Notes under the pieces: model-generated
Database searches by the model: none
Seen by the model: the letters and a program-made list of their open reading frames with translations, nothing else
Told to the model about the DNA's origin: nothing
Shown here: one piece after another, positions 52,903 to 64,000 of the stretch
How the letters are laid out: each line of letters starts with the position of its first letter
Numbering within the stretch: position 1 is the stretch's first letter
Translations under genes and position numbers: made by a program
DNA from: Staphylococcus piscifermentans
GTDB lineage: Bacteria; Bacillota; Bacilli; Staphylococcales; Staphylococcaceae
Direction: 5' to 3'
DNA length: 64,000 bases
Assembly: GCF_900186985.1 (NCBI RefSeq)
Contig: NZ_LT906447.1
Span: 992,001 to 1,056,000 of the forward strand

Positions 52903-53647
52903 CGATATTTCACCTGAACAAATCAATGAGTGGATCAGACAACATCAAAATGATGAAAATACAGGCGCCCAAGATAAGCTCGTTAAACATTATCAAAAGC
53001 TGATTGAATCTTTAGCATTTAAATATTCCAAGGGGCAATCACATCATGAAGATTTAGTACAAGTCGGCATGGTAGGGTTAATCGGAGCAATTAATCGTTT
53101 TGACATTAACTTCGGAAGAAAGTTCGAAGCGTTCTTGGTGCCGACTGTAATAGGTGAAATAAAACGATATTTAAGAGATAAGACTTGGAGTGTTCATGTT
53201 CCAAGAAGAATTAAAGAAATTGGACCAAGAATTAAGAAAACGACAGATGAATTAACCAACGAACTTGAACGTTCGCCATCAATTAGTGAAATTGCTGAAA
53301 GATTAGAAGTAACGGACGAAGAAGTATTAGAAGCGATGGAAATGGGGCAAAGTTATAATGCCTTGAGTGTAGATCACTCTATTGAAGCGGATAAAGATGG
53401 TTCAACCGTAACATTATTAGATATAATGGGCGAACAAGAAGGCGGTTACGATTTAACTGAGAAACGTATGATTCTAGAAAGAATCTTACCTATTTTGACT
53501 GACAGAGAAAGAGAAATCATTCAATGTACATTTATAGAAGGGTTAAGTCAGAAAGAAACAGGAGAACGTATCGGTTTAAGTCAAATGCATGTGTCTCGAT
53601 TGCAACGTAATGCAATTAAAAAGCTGCAGCAAGCGGCAAAAAAGTGA
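52877..53647 (+). CDS. sigB: RNA polymerase sigma factor SigB
   Basis: General stress sigma factor, 256 residues. Region 2 contains [21 protein letters not shown] and the -10-binding segment [16 protein letters not shown]; region 3 has [15 protein letters not shown]; region 4 ends with the helix-turn-helix [29 protein letters not shown] precedes the ATG within rsbW. Almost identical to S. aureus SigB. Confidence 0.97.
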   Translation: MAKESKSVNDISPEQINEWIRQHQNDENTGAQDKLVKHYQKLIESLAFKYSKGQSHHEDLVQVGMVGLIGAINRFDINFGRKFEAFLVPTVIGEIKRYLRDKTWSVHVPRRIKEIGPRIKKTTDELTNELERSPSISEIAERLEVTDEEVLEAMEMGQSYNALSVDHSIEADKDGSTVTLLDIMGEQEGGYDLTEKRMILERILPILTDREREIIQCTFIEGLSQKETGERIGLSQMHVSRLQRNAIKKLQQAAKK

Positions 53648-53664
53648 GTTAAATCAACTAAATC

Positions 53665-53713
53665 AATTGGGATTGAAATACAATTAAGGTATTTCAGTCC
53701 CAATTTGTTTTTG
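53665..53713 (+). terminator. Rho-independent terminator of the sigB operon
   Basis: ATTGGGA-TGAAATAC / GTATTTCA-TCCCAAT stem with 7-nt loop, then a T-rich tract. Confidence 0.9.
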
Positions 53714-53752
53714 TGATAAAATTAAGGTAATCAAAAATTAGGAGAGTGCAAA

Positions 53753-55906
53753 TTGGATTCACAATTAATTCAGACGATAGAACAACAATACGATTTTTCA
53801 AAGAAACAAATTACAGCCGTACTTTCTTTATTAGAAGAAAATAACACAGTGCCTTTTATTGCACGTTACCGTAAAGAACGCACTGGCGGATTAGACGAAG
53901 TCGAAATTAAAAAGATTGCTGATGAGTATCACTACATGGAACAGTTGCAAAAAAGAAAAGAAGAAGTGATACATAATATTGAACAACAAGGCATGCTGAC
54001 AGATGAACTGAAATCCGATATTTTGAAACAAACAAAATTACAACGGGTGGAAGATTTATATAGACCTTATAAACAGAAAAAGAAAACACGTGCAACGGAA
54101 GCTAAAAGAAAAGGACTTGAACCGTTAGCTAAGTGGTTGAAACAAGAAAAAATTGATGCACTACCTGAAGACTATGCTGCACAATTTCTTAATGAAGAAG
54201 TTGAAACAGTCCAAGAAGCATTAGTAGGTGCGCAAGATATTATTGCTGAGTGGATCTCAGACAACCCGCAATATCGCAATAAAATATTGAGTGAGACATT
54301 AAAAAGGGGACTTATTACGACACAGAAAAAGAAAAAAGCAGAAGATGAAAAACATATCTTTGAAATGTATTATGATTTTTCAGAACCAATCAAAAAGGTT
54401 GCGAACCATAGAATTTTAGCTATGAACCGTGGTGAAAAAGAAAAAGTTTTAACTATTAAAATTGAAATAGACACCGATAGACTTGAAAAACAAATTGAAC
54501 AACAAGAAGTGAAAGGACATCATGCTGGTACAGGTTATATCAAAGAAGCAATAAAAGATAGCTTAAAACGTCTAATTATGCCATCTATTGAAAGAGAAAT
54601 ACGTTCAGACTTAACTGAGCAAGCAGAAACACATGCGATTGAAGTTTTCAGCGTAAATTTAAAACATCTATTACTCCAACCCCCATTAAAAGGAAAACAA
54701 ATTCTAGGAGTAGACCCTGCCTTTCGAACAGGTTGTAAACTTGCGGTCATAAATCCTTTTGGTTCATTTGTTGCTAAAGGTGTGATGTATCCTCATTCGC
54801 CAGTATCAAAAACAAAAGAAGCAGAACAGATTTTACTGCAATTTATCAATGATTATGATGTAAGCTTGATTGCAATTGGCAATGGTACGGCAAGTCGTGA
54901 AACAGAACAATTTATTGCCGATTTAATTCAAAAACATAAACTGGATGTCCAATTCATTATTGTGAATGAAGCAGGTGCATCAGTATACTCTGCGTCAGAA
55001 GTAGCGCGTAATGAATTCCCTGATTTTCAAGTTGAAGAAAGAAGTGCTGTCTCTATTGGTCGTCGAGTTCAAGATCCGTTAAGTGAACTGGTGAAAATTG
55101 ATCCTAAATCAATTGGCGTTGGACAATATCAACATGATGTTAATCAGAAGGCTCTTGAAAACGCTTTGAATTTCGTGGTTGAGACAGCTGTAAACCAAGT
55201 GGGCGTTGATGTGAATACTGCTTCTCAATCTCTTTTACAGCATGTCGCAGGTCTATCTCCTCAAATCGCTCAAAATATTATAAACTATCGAGAAGAAAAC
55301 GGAGCTTTAACGCATCATAAACAAATCAGCAAAGTTAAAAGACTAGGTCCGAAGACATTTGAGCAAAGTATAGGATTTCTTAGAATTGTAAATGGTAAGG
55401 AACCGCTTGATAACACAGCAATTCATCCAGAAAGCTATCAAGTTGCATATCAGTTGTTGGAAGAAGAAGGACTGACAGAGGCGGATATTGGCAGTAAAGC
55501 ATTGAAAGATAAACTGAGTGGTATAGATATACAAGCTACTGCGGAAAAATTGAATGTTGGAGTGCCGACTTTAGAAGATATTGTTGCTGCTCTAGTAGCA
55601 CCTAACAGAGATCCGCGTGATGAATACGAAACACCGATTCTTAAATCGAATGTTCTTTCAATTGAAGATTTAACAAAAGGTATGAAATTAAGCGGTACGG
55701 TAAGAAACGTTGTTGATTTTGGTGCTTTCGTAGACATTGGCGTAAAACAAGATGGTCTTGTTCATGTTTCGCAACTATCTAAGCGTTTTGTTAAAAATCC
55801 GATGGACATTGTGAATGTAGGAGATATTGTCGATGTTTGGGTATTGAGTGCAGATGCAGAAAAACATAAAGTTTCATTGACAATGATAAATCCAAATGAA
55901 CAATAA
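53753..55906 (+). CDS. tex: Tex-family RNA-binding transcription accessory protein
   Basis: A 717-residue Tex protein: N-terminal helical Tex domain with NNTVPFIARYRKERTGGLDE, a YqgF/RuvX-like domain with GVDPAFRTGCKLAV (about 320-450), helix-hairpin-helix motifs (VDVNTASQSLLQHVAGLSPQIAQNII, about 480-550), and a C-terminal S1 RNA-binding domain (about 635-705, GMKLSGTVRNVVDFGAFVDIGVKQDG). Binds RNA and interacts with transcription; exact role in staphylococci is not settled. Start is TTG with TAGGAGAG upstream. Confidence 0.94.
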   Translation: MDSQLIQTIEQQYDFSKKQITAVLSLLEENNTVPFIARYRKERTGGLDEVEIKKIADEYHYMEQLQKRKEEVIHNIEQQGMLTDELKSDILKQTKLQRVEDLYRPYKQKKKTRATEAKRKGLEPLAKWLKQEKIDALPEDYAAQFLNEEVETVQEALVGAQDIIAEWISDNPQYRNKILSETLKRGLITTQKKKKAEDEKHIFEMYYDFSEPIKKVANHRILAMNRGEKEKVLTIKIEIDTDRLEKQIEQQEVKGHHAGTGYIKEAIKDSLKRLIMPSIEREIRSDLTEQAETHAIEVFSVNLKHLLLQPPLKGKQILGVDPAFRTGCKLAVINPFGSFVAKGVMYPHSPVSKTKEAEQILLQFINDYDVSLIAIGNGTASRETEQFIADLIQKHKLDVQFIIVNEAGASVYSASEVARNEFPDFQVEERSAVSIGRRVQDPLSELVKIDPKSIGVGQYQHDVNQKALENALNFVVETAVNQVGVDVNTASQSLLQHVAGLSPQIAQNIINYREENGALTHHKQISKVKRLGPKTFEQSIGFLRIVNGKEPLDNTAIHPESYQVAYQLLEEEGLTEADIGSKALKDKLSGIDIQATAEKLNVGVPTLEDIVAALVAPNRDPRDEYETPILKSNVLSIEDLTKGMKLSGTVRNVVDFGAFVDIGVKQDGLVHVSQLSKRFVKNPMDIVNVGDIVDVWVLSADAEKHKVSLTMINPNEQ

Positions 55907-55913
55907 GGAGACG

Positions 55914-56369
55914 ATGAATAATGCTAAGTTGCAAATAATGACTGAAAGCATTTCAAAAAATGAATTTGGAATGCTATTTAAACATACTGCCTATTTTAAC
56001 CCAAGATTGAGAACAACAGGGGGCAGATATTTATTAAAGTCCCATGATATAGAAATAAATCCGAAACAATTTGAAAAATTCGGCAAAGCAGCATTAGAGG
56101 ACATTATCAGACATGAGTTATGCCATTATCATCTTCACCTTCAAAGAAAAGGCTATCAGCACAAAGATTATGATTTTAAAATGTTAAGTGAAAAAGTAGG
56201 AGCACCAAGATTTTGTAAAGCTGTAGAAAGTTATGATGAACGCGCTAACTATATATATAAGTGTCTTGGTTGTGGTTCAACATTTAAGAGAATTAAAAAA
56301 GTGAATACTAGGAAAATGGTGTGTGGAAAGTGTAAAGGTAAATTGCGCTTGCATCAATATATCAAATAG
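55914..56369 (+). CDS. SprT-like zinc metallopeptidase-domain protein
   Basis: A 151-residue protein of the SprT family. Zinc-peptidase motif HELCHYH (His67, Glu68, His71) and a C-terminal zinc ribbon CLGCGS...CGKCKG. Substrate unknown; SprT-like domains are found in DNA-protein crosslink proteases. The start at 55914 follows AAGGAG that overlaps the tex stop; the frame upstream overlaps tex. Length and sequence match the S. aureus homologue. Confidence 0.85.
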   Translation: MNNAKLQIMTESISKNEFGMLFKHTAYFNPRLRTTGGRYLLKSHDIEINPKQFEKFGKAALEDIIRHELCHYHLHLQRKGYQHKDYDFKMLSEKVGAPRFCKAVESYDERANYIYKCLGCGSTFKRIKKVNTRKMVCGKCKGKLRLHQYIK

Positions 56370-56380
56370 TATATAATAAT

Positions 56381-56427
56381 GAATCTGTGATATAAGAGTT
56401 AATCAAGTATTACAGATTCTTTTTTTC
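56381..56427 (+). terminator. Rho-independent terminator after the sprT-like gene
   Basis: GAATCTGT (56381-56388) / ACAGATTC (56412-56419) perfect stem and eight T. Confidence 0.88.
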
Positions 56428-56486
56428 TTTGTTTATCTTACTAGAAACAACTTTTGATAATACTCTAAAAAAATTCAGTAAAAGTA

Positions 56487-56515
56487 TTGACATTGAATGT
56501 TATATGTTATAAGAT
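56487..56515 (+). promoter_or_regulatory. rrn operon promoter P1
   Basis: TTGACA at 56487-56492, 17-bp spacer, TAAGAT at 56510-56515. Confidence 0.6.
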
Positions 56516-56589
56516 AGTCAATGTCCTAAAAAAAGGGATTAAGATTTTGAAACAAATTTTAAATACTTATAAAAAGTTTTAAAAAAGTA

Positions 56590-56618
56590 TTGACAACGTA
56601 TTACAAAGATGTTACAAT
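56590..56618 (+). promoter_or_regulatory. rrn operon promoter P2
   Basis: Consensus TTGACA at 56590-56595, 17-bp spacer, TACAAT at 56613-56618, about 46 bases before tRNA-Leu. The two promoters in tandem are typical of rRNA operons. Confidence 0.85.
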
Positions 56619-56664
56619 AAAATACGTTGTAAAAATAAAATCACTTAATGATTAGTAAACCAAA

Positions 56665-56747
<83 letters not shown>

Positions 56748-56774
56748 TCAAATATCATTAAGGAAGACGCATTT

Positions 56775-56848
56775 GCGGGTGTAGTTTAATGGCAAAACCT
56801 CAGCCTTCCAAGCTGATGTTGTGGGTTCGATTCCCATCACCCGCTCCA
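56775..56848 (+). tRNA. tRNA-Gly (anticodon TCC)
   Basis: Seventy-four bases including encoded CCA. Acceptor GCGGGTG / CACCCGC, anticodon stem CAGC/GCTG with TCC, T loop TTCGATT. Confidence 0.97.
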
Positions 56849-56867
56849 TTGAATATTTTAAATGAAC

Positions 56868-56904
56868 ATTGAAAACTGAATGACAATATGTCAACGTTAA
56901 TTCC
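56868..56904 (+). other. 16S pre-rRNA processing stem, 5' strand
   Basis: About 34 of these bases are complementary to 58567-58600 downstream of 16S (for example GAAAACTGAAT with ATTCAGTTTT), forming the long duplex cut by RNase III. Confidence 0.8.
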
Positions 56905-56975
56905 AATTAACAAACGTCTTAAGACGTTTTAAAACAAATTAGTTTTTTTATGAGCTAGTCAAACAAATCATAAAC

Positions 56976-58538
<1,563 letters not shown>

Positions 58539-58566
58539 ATACGGAACAGTTTCATTAGAAACTGAC

Positions 58567-58600
58567 GGAATAACGTGACATATTGTATTCAGTTTTGAAT
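58567..58600 (+). other. 16S pre-rRNA processing stem, 3' strand
   Basis: Complementary to 56868-56904 upstream of 16S. Confidence 0.8.
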
Positions 58601-58623
58601 GCTCATCCGAGTATTCATGATTG

Positions 58624-58653
58624 TACATTGAAAACTAGATAAGTAAGTAAAAA
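58624..58653 (+). other. 23S pre-rRNA processing stem, 5' strand
   Basis: TACATTGAAAACTAGAT... pairs with 61723-61750 after 23S with one mismatch and one bulge. Confidence 0.8.
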
Positions 58654-58771
58654 TAGATTTTACCAAGCAAAACCGAGTGAATTAGAGTTTTAAAAGCTTT
58701 ATTCATTTAAATGAATCGCTAGTAATCGATTTGCCTACGGCAAAGAAGATTACTCACATAATTAATAACGT

Positions 58772-61694
<2,923 letters not shown>

Positions 61695-61722
61695 CAATTT
61701 CAAGTTTTGATTGGTAGATTGA

Positions 61723-61750
61723 TTTTACTTACTATCTAGTTTTGAATGTA
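61723..61750 (+). other. 23S pre-rRNA processing stem, 3' strand
   Basis: TTTTACTTACTATCTAGTTT... complementary to 58624-58653. Confidence 0.8.
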
Positions 61751-61793
61751 TAATCGTAAGTTATATATTTAATGGATGCGATGAGCCGCATTG

Positions 61794-61820
61794 AGATCTC
61801 GAGTTCGAGGTCTTTTTTTT
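61794..61820 (+). terminator. Terminator of the rRNA operon
   Basis: AGATCTCGA / TCGAGGTCT stem with 2-base loop and eight T, about 100 bases after 23S. No 5S rRNA gene lies between 23S and this terminator. Confidence 0.9.
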
Positions 61821-61847
61821 ATTGCCTTTTTTGTATTTATCATAGAG

Positions 61848-61898
61848 AAAGCTGTATATCTTACACTACAAGAAGAATAGTATAAGATATACAGCTTC
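61848..61898. terminator. Stem-loop between rrn and ilvA, probable ilv-leu operon terminator
   Basis: GAAGCTGTATATCTTA-type 15-bp inverted repeat (AAGCTGTATATCTTA / TAAGATATACAGCTT) with an 18-base loop, just after the ilvA stop on the minus strand. The following T stretch on the minus strand is weak. Confidence 0.65.
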
Positions 61899-61920
61899 AA
61901 TACTTTATGGTCAATTATAA

Positions 61921-63189
61921 TTATATCAGTAAGGAATAAAGCATTTTATTTTCATTGATGTAAATATTTGAGGGATCGAACTCTTTAACTTTTTCCTTTA
62001 ATCTCGTTAAGTCGTTGTGATTTTTTAATTGAATACCAATAATTACGGTACCAGTATTCTGGGAGGATTTTTTCAGATATTCGAATTTAGTAATATCATC
62101 ATTAGGTCCTAACACTTCATTAACGAATTCTTTTAAAGCACCAGGTCTTTGAGGGAAGTTAAAAATAAAATAATGTTTCATTTCTTCGTATAGAAGAGAA
62201 CGTTCTTCGATTTCTTTCATACGGTTGATATCATTATTACCGCCGCTAATAATACAAACTACTGTTTTACCTTTAATTTCATTTTTATGAGCTTCTAAAG
62301 CAGCTACACTTAGTGCACCAGCAGGTTCTGCAATAATTGCTTGCTTGGAGTACATATCTAAGATAGTAGAACAAACTGCACCTTCATCAATTTGCAGATA
62401 CTCATCTACAACTTGTTGGGCAATATCATAAGTGATTCTGCCTACTTGAGCAACAGAAGCTCCGTCTACAAATTTGTCAATTGCTGGTAATTTAACACGA
62501 TGTTTTTCTAATACTACCGATGTAAACATACTTGCTGCTCCTAGCGGTTCTACGCCGACGATTTTAGTGTGTGGAGATTCTGCTTTAAAATAGGTGCCTA
62601 CACCTGAAATTAAACCGCCACCTCCGATAGCTGCATAAAGATAATCAATGTCTATATTTTCTTCTTCAGCTTGATCTAAAATTTCAGCTGCAATTGTACC
62701 TTGACCAGCAATGGTATTAACATTGTCAAAAGGATCGATAAAGTTCATTTTATGCTCATCAGTGTACTCTAAAGCTTCTTTCAAGCAATCATCAAATGTA
62801 TCACCAACAAGGATAATCTCAACATTCTCTCCACCGAAAAATTTAACTTGATTAATTTTTTGAAGAGGAGTAGTGACAGGCATAAAGATAACGGCATTTA
62901 AATTAAGCTTTTTCGCTGTAAATGCAACTCCCTGTGCATGGTTTCCTGCACTTGCACATGTAATTCCTTTCGCTTTCTCGTTGTCTGTCAATGCTTCTAT
63001 AGCATTATATGCGCCTCTCAATTTAAATGATCTTACCCATTGCAAGTCTTCTCTTTTCAAATAAACATTACAATCATATTTTAAAGATAAATAATGATCT
63101 CTTTCTAAAGGTGTTTGTTTTACAATCGGCTGTAATGTTAAAAAAGCGTCTTCTATATCTTTTGCTGATACAGCAGTTTGTACAGTCAT
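61921..63189 (-). CDS. ilvA: Threonine ammonia-lyase, biosynthetic
   Basis: Deaminates threonine to 2-oxobutanoate, first step of isoleucine synthesis. The 422-residue protein has the PLP lysine Lys56 in [30 protein letters not shown] and a C-terminal ACT-like regulatory domain (about 325-420, [18 protein letters not shown]). This single-ACT form is shorter than E. coli IlvA and typical of staphylococci. GGAGTGAG precedes the ATG. Last gene of the ilv-leu operon. Confidence 0.96.
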   Translation of the reverse strand: MTVQTAVSAKDIEDAFLTLQPIVKQTPLERDHYLSLKYDCNVYLKREDLQWVRSFKLRGAYNAIEALTDNEKAKGITCASAGNHAQGVAFTAKKLNLNAVIFMPVTTPLQKINQVKFFGGENVEIILVGDTFDDCLKEALEYTDEHKMNFIDPFDNVNTIAGQGTIAAEILDQAEEENIDIDYLYAAIGGGGLISGVGTYFKAESPHTKIVGVEPLGAASMFTSVVLEKHRVKLPAIDKFVDGASVAQVGRITYDIAQQVVDEYLQIDEGAVCSTILDMYSKQAIIAEPAGALSVAALEAHKNEIKGKTVVCIISGGNNDINRMKEIEERSLLYEEMKHYFIFNFPQRPGALKEFVNEVLGPNDDITKFEYLKKSSQNTGTVIIGIQLKNHNDLTRLKEKVKEFDPSNIYINENKMLYSLLI

Positions 63190-63208
63190 TTCCGCTCACT
63201 CCTTGTAA

Positions 63209-63784
63209 TTATTGATATGATTCTTCGTATTTTTTAATCTCATCATCATACTGCAATGTAACTGCAATATCATCTAAGCCTTGGACAAGTTTGTTTTTCC
63301 AAGTAGAATCAATATCAAAATGAATTTCTTTATCTGGTGTTATTACTTTTTGATTAGGTAAATCTATTTCTAGTTCTTTAAACTCAGAGAGATATTCTCT
63401 TTCGTTTCGATCTAAAGCAATAGGTAAAATTGCGTTTTTAGTACAATTCATATAGAAAATATCACTGAAGCTGCCAGCAATAATAATTTGGATACCATAG
63501 TCTTTTAGAGCCCAAGCAGCGTGTTCACGGCTCGAACCGCATCCAAAGTTATCACCGGTAATTAAAATTGATGAACCACGGTATTGAGGTCGGTTCAATT
63601 CAAAATCTGGATTCTCACTTCCATCTTCTAAATAACGCCATTCATCAAAGGCAAAGGGCCCTAAACCCGTTTTAGAAACGCCTTTTAAATGGACTTTAGG
63701 GATAATCTGGTCTGTATCAATATTGTCATTAAATAATACGCCGACTTTGCCTTTAAATTCTGTAATAGGTTCAATTTTAAGCAT
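63209..63784 (-). CDS. leuD: 3-isopropylmalate dehydratase small subunit
   Basis: Swivel-domain subunit of isopropylmalate isomerase in leucine synthesis, 191 residues. [13 protein letters not shown] and [17 protein letters not shown] are family motifs. The start at 63784 follows GGGAGG and overlaps the end of leuC by eight bases; the upstream extension of the frame lies in leuC. Co-transcribed with leuC and ilvA. Confidence 0.96.
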   Translation of the reverse strand: MLKIEPITEFKGKVGVLFNDNIDTDQIIPKVHLKGVSKTGLGPFAFDEWRYLEDGSENPDFELNRPQYRGSSILITGDNFGCGSSREHAAWALKDYGIQIIIAGSFSDIFYMNCTKNAILPIALDRNEREYLSEFKELEIDLPNQKVITPDKEIHFDIDSTWKNKLVQGLDDIAVTLQYDDEIKKYEESYQ

Positions 63785-64000
63785 GTGCGACCGCCTCCCA
63801 TTTTCTGACATCAACAAAGCGTCCTTCAATTGCAGCGGCTGCTGCCATAGCAGGAGACACTAAATGTGTTCTTGCACCTTTACCTTGACGCCCTTCAAAA
63901 TTACGGTTGCTCGTTGAGGCACAATGTACTCCGGCTGGCACTTGGTCCGGATTCATTCCAAGACACATAGAACATCCAGGTTCGCGCCATTGGAAACCGG
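63777..64000 (-). CDS. leuC: 3-isopropylmalate dehydratase large subunit, C-terminal end
   Basis: About 73 C-terminal residues; the frame runs off the window end. The stretch [16 protein letters not shown] carries two of the cysteine ligands of the 4Fe-4S cluster, and [10 protein letters not shown] and [15 protein letters not shown] are aconitase-family signatures. Forms the isomerase with LeuD. Confidence 0.95.
   Translation of the reverse strand, partial: GFQWREPGCSMCLGMNPDQVPAGVHCASTSNRNFEGRQGKGARTHLVSPAMAAAAAIEGRFVDVRKWEAVAHA

Noticed and set aside
61695-61793. Possible 5S rRNA after 23S
   Set aside because: None of the 5S hallmark sequence is present; only the 23S processing strand and a small ATGCG/CGCAT hairpin occur before the terminator.

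Overview
This window is chromosomal DNA of a low-GC Gram-positive coccus, almost certainly a coagulase-negative Staphylococcus. Proteins and gene order (fba-murA2-rho-rpmE2-tdk-prfA-prmC, glyA-upp-mnaA-atp operon-murA1-fabZ, thiamine genes, rodA/ddl-murF-cshA, acpS-alr-mazEF-rsbUVW-sigB, rrn, ilv-leu) match staphylococci closely. Three tandem SceD/SceA-type exoprotein genes suggest the S. carnosus/simulans group. That species guess is inference.

Layout. 1-8.9 kb: end of fructose-bisphosphate aldolase, murA2 behind a long leader, an HxlR regulator, aldA, rho, rpmE2, tdk-prfA-prmC. 8.9-14.3 kb: sua5-like tRNA modification gene, ptpB-type phosphatase, DUF436, glyA, upp, mnaA. 14.4-21.3 kb: complete F1Fo ATP synthase operon atpIBEFHAGDC with its promoter and terminator. 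21.4-26.5 kb: ywzB-like gene, murA1, epuA-like gene, a stand-alone IS200/IS605-type TnpB element, fabZ, ywpF-like gene, second-type ssb. 26.5-29.6 kb: a non-coding stretch with a hairpin repeat, then three secreted transglycosylase-like genes with superimposable promoters and WalR-type boxes. 29.7-32.8 kb: TPP riboswitch controlling tenA-thiD-thiM-thiE. 32.9-36.7 kb: yidC, a GNAT acetyltransferase, an HD hydrolase and cls2. 36.7-39.9 kb: copper locus csoR-csoZ-copZ-copA with two CsoR-type operators. 40-46 kb: Lmo0850-family small protein, rodA, ddl, murF, cshA. 46-53.7 kb: three PH-domain membrane proteins, acpS, alr, mazEF, a structured intergenic element, rsbU-rsbV-rsbW-sigB with an internal sigma-B promoter. 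53.7-56.4 kb: tex and sprT-like. 56.5-61.8 kb: tRNA-Leu, tRNA-Gly, 16S and 23S rRNA, with no 5S gene before the terminator. 61.9-64 kb (minus strand): ilvA, leuD and the end of leuC.

Most genes are housekeeping: envelope synthesis (two MurA paralogues, MurF, Ddl, Alr, RodA, MnaA, Cls2, YidC, FabZ), energy (ATP synthase), translation (RF1 and its methylase PrmC, L31, rRNA, tRNA) and stress control (MazEF, SigB, Rho, CshA). No prophage, CRISPR array or large accessory island is visible. The most notable non-standard items are the TnpB element and its predicted omega-RNA upstream of fabZ, a small Cys-rich ORF before tnpB that continues in another frame, the phased promoter architecture of the three sce genes, the merged copper locus, a long hairpin RNA between mazF and rsbU, long structured leaders of murA2, mnaA and cshA, and the rRNA operon lacking 5S.
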